DNA of 64,000 nt, from the NCBI RefSeq assembly GCF_000350225.1, contig NW_005179389.1, positions 310,001-374,000 on the forward strand, written 5' to 3'. This DNA is from Chondrus crispus (Eukaryota > Rhodophyta > Florideophyceae > Gigartinales > Gigartinaceae). The position numbers and the translations under genes are program-made. The notes beneath the pieces are model-generated. The model saw only the letters and a program-made list of their open reading frames with translations, searched no databases and had not been told where the DNA came from. Of this stretch, positions 54,480 through 64,000 are shown piece after piece. Each line of letters begins with the position of its first letter. The first letter of the stretch is position 1.

Positions 54480-57027
54480 TTAGCCACTTTTTTCTTGATG
54501 AATTACCTAATGAACTACCTCCTTGGCGGGACGTCAACTTCGAAATCAAATTGAAATCCGATCAGCCCCGTCCTGTTCGCCCAGTGATTCGACTGTCCAC
54601 GGAGGTGCTCCGAGAGCTGAAACGAGAGCTGCAAATGATGCTAAAGAAGGGCTTGCTTCGGCCATCATCATCAGTATATGGCGCACCAGTATTTTTTGTG
54701 AAAAAGAAGACCGGCGACCTCCGAATGGTGTGTGACTACCGTGCTCTCAACAAGATAAAAATACCAGATTCCAACCCTCTCCCACTTATCAACGAGGCAT
54801 TGGAACAGGTTGCTGGAGCAAAAGTCTTCTCCCAGATCGATCTCATCGGGGCCTATCACCAAATGACGATAAAGGAGGAGGACTGCCACAAGACTGCAAT
54901 AAAAACGCGATTTGGATCTTTCGAATGGCGTGTTTTATACTTTGGGCTGACCAACGCCCCAGCATCCTTCACCAGACTACTTACAACGCTTCTACAAGAA
55001 CTCAATGGAGATTGTCTTGTGCTTTTTCTGGACGACGTATTGGTGTACAGCTCTTCAGTTGAAGAACACACCGTTCATTTGCGAAGACTTTTCAATATCT
55101 TGCGAAACATAAAATGTACGCAAAACGCAGCAAGTGCAACATCGGTGTAGCACAAGTCGATTTTCTTGGTTTTAAGATCAGCTCTGACGGTATAGAGATG
55201 CAAAAACGGCTCTATGATGCCATATTCGAATGGCCCACACCCTGAACTACCAAGGACGTTCAAAGATTTGTGGGATTGGCGAATTTCTACCGGCGCTTTA
55301 TCAAATAATACGCTCTAATTATGTAACCTATCACTGATGTATTGCGCGGCAAAGTCTTTCTTTGGAACCAGGATCAGGCTGAAGCCTTCAAATCCATCAA
55401 ATCTGCGCTCACTACCGCCCCTGTACTGCCACACCCCTCCGCTGACAAAGACTTTGCCGTGTCCACTGATGCCTCAAAGTATGCCGTCGGAGCTACGCTC
55501 CAACAGGAAGGGCATCCTGTTCCGTTTCTATCGCACAGGTTGTCCGACGCAGAGACAAATTGTGACACAGGCGATCAAGAGCTTCTAGTCTTCAAAATTG
55601 CTCTTCGGGAATGGAGCACTTATTTGCGTGGTCGCAGGTTCACCTTGTTGACAAACCATGAGCCGATTCGGTACCTTCAGACAAAACCGAAGCTGACCGG
55701 CAGACAATTTCGCTGGTTGGACGCTTTGCAAGAACACCAGTTTGAAGTGCAGATTGTGCCAGGTTCTAAACACATCGTGCCTGACGGCTTGCGCAGACGG
55801 CCGGACCATATCCGAGCCGTGGCCCTGAAAGGACTATCATTTCAGGACCCTGCATTTCCAGATCGTATCAAGAGAGCTTATACTGAGGACCAATGGGCAA
55901 TGAAATCGCTCGTCTGCTTGCGCGACGGAGAGGAGCCTGAAGATCGAAAGGTTTCAATTCAGCAGGCGAACTACGCTTATGACGATAGTTTCATACACTG
56001 GACAGGTAGCGGTGGAAAAAAGGTCTACGTGCCCAACATAAGTGGGTTGCGTCTCGAGATGATCAAGCATTTTCACGATACTGGGCACCTCGGAATTGAC
56101 AAAGTTTTCAACTCTTGCACACGGCAAGCGTTCTGGCCCAAGATGTATGAAGACGTCCGCAAGTACGTCAAAGGATGCCAGGAATGCCAGGCAAACAAGA
56201 AGCGCAACTCCCTACCGTCTGGAGAGCTATGTCCTCTTGCCATACTTGAGAAATGTTGGGATTTGGTTACTACCGATTTCCTCACGGAACTGCCGACCTC
56301 AGCCAATGGTCTCGATGCGGTTCTCGTCATTGTAGACAAACTGTCTAAGCGAGGAATTTTTTCAGTACTGAAAAAGACTGCCAGTGCTCAAGATGTCGCG
56401 CAACTCTTCCGAGAGAGACTTTTCACGAATCATGGTGTCCCTTTGGAGATTGTTTCCGACAGAGACCCGAAGTTTACTGCAAACTATTGGCAGTGTCTCA
56501 TGGAACTCGTTGATGTCCGCCGTAAAATGGCGACCAGAGGACATCCGGAAACCGACGGCCAGTCGAAAATATGATTCGAACACTTTCCACGATGCTAAGG
56601 GGCAGTATTTAGAGATGCCCGAAGGAATGGGATAAGGCACTAAGCGAATTTGAGTTTGAGTATAACGCATCAAGGCATGCCAGCACTGGGCTGTCTCCGT
56701 TTGAGGTGGATCTAGGGAGGATCCCACATACGCCGTTTTCCGGCAGTTTGGCTCAGTGTTCTACTCAATGCCAACAAGCTTTCGACGATTCAGAACGCCG
56801 AAAGGCCTCCAGAGCTATTGAACAAGAAAACTTAGCCAATGCTCGAGCACGGCAGAAGCACCACGCCGACAAGCGGAGGCAGCATGTGGAATTCAATGTT
56901 GGAGACTTATTTTTTCTGAACGTAGAGGCTCTGAATGTCGCAAAGCGACAGGACATCCCTCGAAAATGGTGCGCGAAGTAGCTAGGTCCTTTGTCGGTGA
57001 TTGAAAGGAAGGGCCCGTTGCGTACAA

Positions 57028-57068
57028 GATCGAGCTTCCGCCAAGCATGAGGAGAGCGCATAACGTGT
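57028..57068 (+). repeat. Left copy of the 41-bp direct repeat flanking copia
   Basis: Begins GATCGAGCTTCCGCC and ends CATAACGTGT, directly before the copia 5' LTR. It encodes part of D pol (IELPPSMRRAHNV-type). It differs from the right copy by one base (A/G at position 16). Confidence 0.9.
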
Positions 57069-57453
57069 ACTTGAATATGATGTGTTCTTGCCAGGATGAT
57101 CCGTCGGGCATACAGTTTGGTTGCACAGGTCTGAATTCGTCTCCCGTGATTACTACGCTTAACGTACTGCTGTATGTTTTTTCATATTGAGATTTTAAGG
57201 GTTTTTCTACGCGCGCATGTGCGTGCTCTAGCGTGTATCTCCGCGTATTAGGGTCACTACCGTGATCTATTGTTGGCTTATTCCGTAGTATCTCCCCACC
57301 CACCGATAGCTGGACACTAGTGGGTGGTTATGTGTTCTCGGCAGGCTTCTTATTCTCTATAAAGGAGCGTGCCTGTTGTTCAGTATACTGACAACGGCAC
57401 AGAAAGGGCAAAAGACAAAGGATCACCTGCTTCCCATCCCACCACTGCCAAGT
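57069..57453 (+). repeat. copia 5' LTR
   Basis: Starts ACTTGAATATG and ends CTGCCAAGT, giving a 5-bp terminal inverted repeat ACTTG...CAAGT. The ends are fixed by the flanking 41-bp repeat on the left and the primer site on the right. TATAAA at 57358-57363 probably sets transcription start. A GC-rich inverted repeat (CCACCCA...TGGGTGG) lies at about 57295-57326. Confidence 0.88.
57358..57363 (+). promoter_or_regulatory. TATA box of the copia LTR
   Basis: TATAAA about 90 bp before the end of the LTR, conserved in the 3' LTR. It would drive the genomic RNA starting about 30 bp downstream. Confidence 0.55.
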
Positions 57454-57469
57454 GGTTATGGGCCCAGCC
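57454..57469 (+). other. copia primer binding site, half-tRNA initiator Met type
   Basis: GGTTATGGGCCCAGCC follows the LTR without a gap. It is complementary to the anticodon stem-loop region of initiator tRNA-Met (GGGCCCATAACC), not to a tRNA 3' end. This matches the known half-tRNA priming of Drosophila copia. Confidence 0.8.
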
Positions 57470-57563
57470 ACCCTGTAACTTTCTTTTACCAACTTCGTTC
57501 TTCTCGCCGGGAACGACGTGACTATCGGAACAGTTTGCATTTGATTTGCAGTACACCTCTGTA

Positions 57564-60500
57564 ATGGAGGACAGTCGCAAAATTTACAAGTTTCGCGGGC
57601 AACCTACTGAAGATTTTCAACTGTGGTGTGCCCGCACGGAGGCCGCTCTGGAGGCAGAAGGAGCCCTTTCTGTCGTAGTGACAGATACTGTCGGGGACGG
57701 TACTCAGCGTCCTTCGGAAGATGAAAAGGAGGCAATCGTCAAGGCTCGCAAGATATTGATTCAGGGCTTAGGAGACAAGCCGCTTCGAATGTGCTTATCT
57801 GAACGCGAAAATCCATTCAAGATGTGGAGTCGACTCCGGGAGCGCTATGCTGTCTCAAACATGGTCACTCGTGTGCAGCTTCAGACCAAGCTTGCACGAA
57901 TACAGTACAAATCTCAAGCCATGTCGGACTACATTGATGAGTTTGAAGAAATCTACAACAGACTTGATGCTATGGGGAGCCCCGTGTCAGGAGAAATGCA
58001 AGTGGCCATGCTTATGGCGTCTTTTGGGGACAAAGAGAAATCCCCGTTTGGTCACGTTGTCGCTGCCCTTCAGTCCGGTGCGAAAGAGCTCACTTGGGAG
58101 AATGTGACCGCTCGTTTATTGCAGGAGTACGATGAAAAGGTATGGGCCTCCACTGCATCGCGGCTGACTTCTCGCAGTAACGGTGGCAGTTCTTTGGCTC
58201 TTAACGTGCGTGGTAGTTCTCATGGATCTAACTGTCAGCAGAACTGGAAACGCCAGCATGAAAGGCGCTGCTGGAAATGAGGCCAACTGGGTCACAGTTC
58301 TCGGAACTGTAAAAAGAATGAAGGAAACAATCTTCAGGTGTCTGTGGATTCAAAGCAAGGCACCGCGCATCATGCCACCATGCTTATGGCGGGATTTAAA
58401 GGGCGTGCGGATACCATCTTGCTGGACTCTGGCGCATCGGACCATATGGTCAAGCACCGCGATTGGCTCGTGAATGCCAGAAAGATCACCCCGAGACAGA
58501 TCGTAATCGGAAACGGAGCCACTGTCCAGAGTTGCTGCATCGGTGACATGCCACTGGATGTCTTGGTTCACAGCGAATGCGACGCAGCCCCTGTGCACCG
58601 CCGAACGATCATTCGCGATGTGCTACTGGTTCCGCGGCTTGAAGCCAACCTGTTGTCTTGCTCTGCGCTTTGTACCAAAGGGTACCAAGTCAAGTTCAGT
58701 CGCCATGGGTGCATAGTGTTGCGAAATGGTTTGGTGGAGTTTCAGGGCTGGATGCAAGGAGGCGTTTATGTACTTTCCGTACAGAGTATTCCTCTTTCTG
58801 GAAACTCTGCTTTTGTTGCCAAATCATATGCAGAAAAGCTCTGGCATGATCGACTTGGACACGCCCATCTCGACAGTATACGCAAATTGTCACAGAAGGG
58901 AGCAGTGACTGGACTTGACCTGAGCTTAACGAAAAAGTCTGTTAACGAATGTGACGCATGTGCACAGGGCAAAATGCACAAGGACGCAATGTATGCGAAG
59001 CCAGTCAGATCTTCACGTCGCGGTGAGATCATCCACAGCGATGTATGTGGTTTGATGCCTGTTAGATCCCTTGGTGGCTCACTGTATTACGTCACATTCA
59101 TTGATGAATTCTCAGGTTACATCGTGGTTGTACCAATTGCTCGGAAGGGCGATGTTCTAGCAAGGTTCAAGAAATTTCACCCGTGGTTTGAACGAAAATA
59201 CGACTGCGCTATCAAACTTTTATACTGTGATGGGGGAGGAGAGTACGTAGCTTGTGATGGGTACCTGGCGGAGCATGGTATCGAACGTCAGAACTTACCA
59301 AGCTACAGCCCGGAACTTAATGGCATGGCTGAGAGGGCAAACAGGACACTTGTTGAAGCAGCTCGCGCAATGATTTTCCATGCCAATATGCCCAAGTCCT
59401 TTTGGGCTGAAGCTGTCACGCATGTCGCAGATATCAGGAACAGATTCTTTTGCCCAAGAAGTGAATCAAAGACTTCCTACGAGCTTCTAACCGGGAACAA
59501 ACCTCGAGTTGGTCATCTTCGCGTGTTTGGAAGTCGTGCTTGGACGCACATACCCAAAGACAAGCGGCGCAAGCTGGATCCCAAGAGCCTGGATGGTGTG
59601 GTCATCGGTTGCTTTGAGAACAAGTTGTACAAAGTATGGCTCCGCTGTGATAAGGCCCCAGTCCTTGTCAGACATATTCGCATTCTGGAGAACTCTTTTC
59701 CCAACAAGGAATGGTACTCCTCTGCTGACAGGTCGGCATTTGTCTGGGAGGACGAAAATGGCTCTGCTGTAGTATCCAGCGGAGGCGAAAATCACCCATC
59801 CGATGAACCGTTTACCCCGGGATCCACTTCCCATACAACAACTCCCTCCGATGTTTCCGATGTTCAGAACGCACTGACGTACTACCCGGCGGTTCCATCT
59901 CAGCATGGAGTGCAAGACGAGTCTGAGGCAAATATGGACGTGTCTGAACCTCAGGATGCGCCGCAGGATGACGAAACGATAATACCGGAAGACATTGCCC
60001 CAGCACCTAATACTTCCAACGTGCAGCCAGACCCTACAGGATCCACAGCAGGATCTGGGAGGTATCCAACTCGTTCCAGAAACCAGCCTGATTTCTTCAA
60101 CCCTGGGAATGCTTTTCTTGCAAGATGTGACGGAGAACCCACTACAGTAACCGAAGCAACTTCACGACAAGATGGTGCCAAGTGGAAGGAAGCCATCGAG
60201 TCGGAATTGGCCTCGCTGAAAGCGCATGACACCTGGGCTTCCGTGCACCTTCCTGAAGGTGCGAAGTCGCTACCTACAAGGTTTGTGTTCAAGCGCAAGC
60301 TCCACGAAGACGGCACTGTGGCTCGATACAAGGCTCGACTGGTCGTCAAGGATTTCATGCAAGGAGATGTAGACCACACGTATTCTCCCGTTGTGGACTT
60401 CAGTACTGTACGCACTGGTCTGTCTGTTGCAGTTCAGAAGGGGTACTTTGTTCATCAGATGGATGTTAGGACTGCGTTACTACACGGAGATATAGACGGT

Positions 60501-61664
60501 GACGTCTATATTGTCCCTCCAGAAAACTCGGGCATCCCGTTGGCAAACGGACAGGTCTTGAAGCTTCGCAAAGGTCTTTACGGTCTGAAACAATCCCCGC
60601 GCCTATGGTTTGACAAATGGAAGATTGTCATGGAAGAACTGCAATTTCGACAGCTGAGATCTGATCCGTGCCTGTTTCGACGTGATGCCGTATGGGTGCT
60701 ACTGTATGTGGACGATGTAATCATCATGGGACCTAGTTTGCAATCTATTAAGTCTGTCAAGTGCATGCTGGCAAGCAAGTTGGACATGAAGGACATGGGA
60801 GAACTTGGTCAGTTCTTGGGAGTGTCTTTTGTACGCCGTGAGGAATGTGCTTGGCTGTCTCAAGGTCACTACGTTTCTGAAATCCTGTCCAGGTTTGGGA
60901 TGGAGTCGTGTAAACCGGTCAACACCCCTGCATGCCAGCCCAACTATAATCAGAGCGATATGTCACTCGTGGACAAGCGGAACTACAAAGAAATTATCGG
61001 TGCCCTCCTGTTTTTGGCGACGCGAACGAGACCGGACATTGCTGCAGCAGTGAATTTGCTATCTCGTTGTTGTGAAAAACCCAACAATGTCGCCTTGGTG
61101 GCGGCGAAGCGAGTCCTCAGGTACCACAAGGGCACTGCAAACTTAGCCCTACGCTTGAAGAAAAGTCCGGATGGACTTCAAGTGTTTTGTGACTCCGACT
61201 GGGCCGGTGATAAGAAATACCGCAAGTCTACATCTGGTGTACTCATGCGGTTCGCAGGCTCAACGATCTTTTGGAAAGTAAAGAAACAGGATTGCGTTGC
61301 GCTCTCAACAACGGAAGCAGAGTTCATTGGGCTGAGCGAAGCATGCAAGAGTGCAATCTGGATTCGTGCGCTGTTACAAGACTTCGATATTTCGTCGGTG
61401 GGTCCTACCCCCGTCTATGAGGATAACCAGGGCGCAATAACCTGGGCGGTCGACGGCATCCGTAACGCCAAGCACGTAGCGATAAGGTTCAACTTCGTCA
61501 GGGATCAAGTCAAGCGTGGTTTGATTAACGTTCAGTACTGCCCTACAGAAAGCATGTTGGCAGATCTACTCGCAAAGCCACTTCTTCGTGTGCGCTTTCA
61601 GACTCTACGAACCCAAATCGGACTGGAAACTATCGATCAACACAAGAGCAAGAAGGGGACTTGA
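57564..61664 (+). CDS. copia Gag-Pol polyprotein with one in-frame TGA
   Basis: ATG at 57564; one frame to the stop at 61662-61664, broken only by TGA at 58278-58280. Gag (about residues 1-235) is of the copia gag-polypeptide type (MWSRLRERYAVSN). The TGA replaces the second Cys of the knuckle C-W-K-*-GQLGHSSRNC. Then protease with DSGASDHM (about 58428), integrase with HHCC (HDRLGHAHL ... CDAC) and DDE (HSDVCG, CDGGGEY, NGMAERANR), RT with ARLVVKDFMQ, GLYGLKQSPRLW and YVDDVII (about 60706), and RNase H with CDSDWAGD and STTEAEF. The final codons overlap the polypurine tract and 3' LTR. If UGA is not read through, only Gag is made. Confidence 0.93.
61650..61658 (+). other. copia polypurine tract
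   Basis: AAGAAGGGG directly precedes the 3' LTR and at the same time encodes the last residues of Pol. Confidence 0.75.
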
Positions 61665-62044
61665 ATATGATGTGTTCTTGTCAGGATGATCCGTCGGGCA
61701 TACAGTTTGGTTGCACAGGTCTGAATTCGTCTCCCGTGATTACTACGCTTAACGTACTGCTGTATGTTTTTTCATATTGAGATTTTAAGGGTTTATCTAC
61801 GCGCGCATGTGCGTGCTCTAGCGTGTATCTCCGCGTATTAGGGTCACTACCGTGATCTATTGTTGGCTTATTCCGTAGTATCTCCCCACCCACCGATAGC
61901 TGGACACTAGTGGGTGGTTATGTGTTCTCGGCAGGCTTCTTATTCTCTATAAAGGAGCGTGCCTGTTGTTCAGTATACTGACAACGGCACAGAAAGGGCA
62001 AAAGACAAAAGAATCACCTGCTTCCCATCCCACCACTGCCAAGT
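61659..62044 (+). repeat. copia 3' LTR
   Basis: 386 bp, ACTTG...CAAGT, nearly identical to the 5' LTR (differences near positions 23 and 136 of the repeat and in the A/G-rich stretch near its end). The pol stop codon lies in its first six bases. The second 41-bp repeat follows directly. Confidence 0.9.
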
Positions 62045-62085
62045 GATCGAGCTTCCGCCGAGCATGAGGAGAGCGCATAACGTGT
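62045..62085 (+). repeat. Right copy of the 41-bp direct repeat flanking copia
   Basis: Same as 57028-57068 except for one base. It starts immediately after the 3' LTR and continues into the undisturbed D reading frame (FHVSQLKQYHF). Confidence 0.9.
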
Positions 62086-62338
62086 TTCACGTATCACAGC
62101 TCAAGCAATATCATTTCCCCGTCGACCACGAGGGCCCACTATCCGTCGTTGTCGATGCTGACGGCACTGAAGAACAGGTTGTCACCGGTATCCTGGACAA
62201 AAAGAGGGATCACCGCAAAGTCTACTATCTCGTCCAGTTCGACGGCCAACCTATTAGTGAAGCCGTCTGGATGCACAAATCTGAGTTGAGGAATTGCTGG
62301 GATCTCGTGCGGCAATATGAGGCCTCGCAGAACCTTTA
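62045..62338 (+). pseudogene. Pol C-terminus of family D with chromo-like domain
   Basis: Continues the D integrase after the copia insertion: IELPPSMRRAHNVFHVSQLK is the usual block before the chromodomain, followed by VVTGILDKKRDHRKVYYLVQFDG and VWMHKSEL, which resembles a degenerate chromodomain. Stop is TAG at about 62337. It is separated from its own N-terminal part by 5 kb of copia. Confidence 0.8.
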
Positions 62339-62641
62339 GGTTCGACGAGGGCGTCGAACGTCTAAAAATGGGCGAATGTAACAAGACATCTCGGACTTAG
62401 CTACGGTCAGTCATTCGTCCACAATTTTGAACAACAGCCGAGCGGTCGTCTAATACTTCATGGAGACCGCTCAGTTGTTTCGAATTTGCATCACTTAGTC
62501 GATGCGGGTTTGTATTGACTACCAAATCGTGAAGGGTTGCTAACCAGCAATATATATACTACAGGTTCCCTTGTAACAAGCGATCACCGATCATGCACTA
62601 CCCATCATCGATCATTTATCATTAAACTGTTTTGTTCTACA
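62339..62641 (+). repeat. 3' UTR and possible 3' LTR of family D
   Basis: After the pol stop a purine-containing stretch (GGGCGA) precedes TGTAACAAGACAT at 62377. A possible right end TTGTTCTACA at 62632-62641 gives TGTA...TACA-type inverted termini and a short LTR of 265 bp. The 5' LTR is not in the window, so this cannot be confirmed by comparison. Confidence 0.3.
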
Positions 62642-64000
62642 GATTGCTCTCCTACAGCTTCCCCTTTGTTTCAGTTATTGTAAAACGAAGTCTCAGGCTA
62701 GTTGACGCCCCTAGCTCTCAACTGAACTGATGGAAAAAGCTTAGAAGGTTTGAAGATGTTGTACATTTTTCTATTAGAGCCGCTGTACGACACTAGGATA
62801 TATAATGCATTGCATGTGCAGATGCGTTCTCAGGGCATTCCAGATTGTACGACTTAACCAACCCCAATTCCGCTGAATTGAAGAAATTAGTACTGCACGA
62901 TGTCAGACATGGACCATCGTCTATGGGACTGATTATGCCGAACCTTCTCTAATCTACGTGTCGCTGCAGCCGTGTTACTCTTAATGCAGGATGTGACCCA
63001 GCAGTTCACCACACTTGTATCCCTATCAACTAATTGCTCGCCAGAAGAACCGGTCTATTCAGCCTGAATACTGCTCGGTCTGCATTATGCAATATCGCTC
63101 GAACCAGACGCAAGGCTCTAGCCAAATACCGTTCCTTTTCAGTCAGTCGTTGTCTGCTTTCCCAACAGTGGTTTGGTCGGCCTTTATATACAGTATGGAG
63201 GCCGACTGATCCACTGTTCAGGCTGTACTGACACGAAATCAGCTTCTACCCTTTTGGGTTCTGTAACTCCATATAAGGCATATCGCGAATGCTAGTGTAG
63301 ACTTGTGGGTAGTCAGTGCCCCATAAACGGAATTATCAATCAGACGCGTCAGTCGATTAATGATAGCGTGCCACAGGACAAATGGTTGGCTATTCATGGG
63401 CTACTGTCCTGGTGCTTGTCAACGTATATATCCTATATTATATCTAACAAACCCTCCCAAAAGCAGTTTAATACACTAAAAGACAATTGTGACCTAGTAT
63501 AGTTAAATATCTAGTTGTTTTTTAAACTGACATTTTGGTTTCGATCTTGTCCGTACAAGTTTCAAGGATGTTCACCCAAACTGTTATGCTAGACATTTCT
63601 TAAAATAACCGCAAAAGACTTGTAGTCATCATTAAATCTACCCTTGCGCTACGAAGAAATCAGGTACGGTGACGACGGTGTCTTTCTCGGTCTTATCAAG
63701 CAAGCACAAGTGTTGAGTATTAAGTTGGAAAGTAGCCACATATGAGGTCAAATGTCATCTAGAGATTAGGAGGTGCCATAAACTCTGAAATTATGTGAAG
63801 CAAAGGAACCTTGTGGCAATGCAAATATGGGTACAAGGAGTTGATACTTCATCTTTTTCTTGACGAACGACAACGATGTCAGATCTATTCAGAGCTGTGC
63901 TCAGTAGAGGGCCATTTTAATAGCCTACTGTATTTGTCTGCTTTTGTGGACATAACGTATCCGGGGATGCACCGTTGTGTAATGAGGCCACATGATGATA
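62642..64000. other. Unassigned AT-richer sequence
   Basis: No ORF above about 65 codons and no recognisable repeat, RNA gene or element end. A TATATA-like box lies near 63185 and AT-rich stretches near 63425-63440. It may be host intergenic DNA or an old relic, and is compositionally distinct from the elements to its left. Confidence 0.4.

Larger units (their letters stand above)
53837..57068 (+). pseudogene. pol: Pol relic, family D: protease, RT, RNase H, integrase
   Basis: Protease has DPGATHAFMS where DSGAT is expected (about 53940), then a frame change near 54150 into LGRQWLAKDNPRVDW. RT runs from 54470 (DKFSHFFLDELP) with VYGAPVFFVKKK, MVCDYRALN, YFGLTNAPASF and FLDDV (about 55024-55041). 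The connection (55110-55340) has a frame change and stops near 55243, 55309 and 55324. RNase H has STDASKYAVGA (about 55460). Integrase has an HHCC region (about 56065-56200) and DFLTELP and VSDRDPKF, but breaks at 56572 before the catalytic Glu region, and again at 56979. Inactive. Confidence 0.85.
57069..62044 (+). mobile_element. Ty1/copia element, young and nearly intact
   Basis: 4976 bp with LTRs of 385 and 386 bp that differ by about three substitutions and one indel. Primer site, a single gag-pol frame and a polypurine tract are all in place. It is inserted in the integrase C-terminal region of element D with the same orientation. The order protease-integrase-RT-RNase H identifies copia. 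The only clear lesion is an in-frame TGA in the zinc knuckle. The 41-bp flanking repeat is exceptional. Confidence 0.93.
53303..62641 (+). mobile_element. Ty3/gypsy element, family D, interrupted by copia and by C
   Basis: Plus-strand gag, protease, RT, RNase H and integrase from 53303 to 57068; the integrase C-terminus resumes at 62045 after the copia insertion and ends at 62338. The 5' LTR is missing because element C lies in or before its gag. The element is old: gag, protease, RT-RNase H connection and integrase all contain stops or frame changes. Codon use is less CG-rich than in A-C. Confidence 0.85.

Overview
The window is a eukaryotic repeat block made almost entirely of nested LTR retrotransposons; I recognise no host gene, tRNA, rRNA or CRISPR array. 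The elements are chromodomain-bearing Ty3/gypsy (chromovirus-type) families plus one Ty1/copia element. Polypurine tracts, tRNA primer sites and TATA-type LTR promoters all point to a eukaryote. A compact, CpG-rich, transposon-dense genome such as a red macroalga would fit, but that is a low-confidence guess.

Layout, left to right. (1) 1-7333: gypsy family A copy 1 (minus strand, 3' end outside the window), inserted in the 3' part of family B copy 1. (2) 7334-15723: family B copy 1 (minus), with gag, pol, primer site and right-hand 5' LTR. (3) 15724-17095: plus-strand gag relic of another gypsy family. (4) 17096-about 18240: 3' LTR and first internal bases of a third B element. (5) about 18250-19994: decayed plus-strand transposase-like gene. 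(6) 19995-33373: family A copy 2 (minus): 3' LTR, a long plus-strand (antisense) ORF, about 3.5 kb without genes, pol, and gag cut off at its 5' end. (7) 33374-47869: family B copy 2 (minus), 14.5 kb with two LTRs, again with an antisense ORF between pol and the 3' LTR. (8) 47870-53302: family C gypsy (minus), cut inside RNase H by B copy 2. (9) 53303-57068 and 62045-about 62640: family D gypsy (plus), strongly decayed, split by (10) 57069-62044: a young, nearly intact copia element. (11) 62642-64000: nothing recognised.

The polyproteins follow the usual division of labour: Gag forms the particle and binds RNA through a CCHC knuckle; protease, reverse transcriptase, RNase H and integrase copy and insert the element; the A and B integrases end in a chromodomain. 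In A and B, pol lies in the -1 frame after gag, and canonical slippery heptamers sit at the gag stop.

The most interesting observations are: a related antisense ORF downstream of pol in two separate gypsy families; a 41-bp direct repeat abutting both ends of the copia element where about 5 bp is expected; an in-frame UGA exactly at a zinc-knuckle cysteine of copia; mosaic, non-matching LTRs on B copy 2; and a double palindrome in element D.
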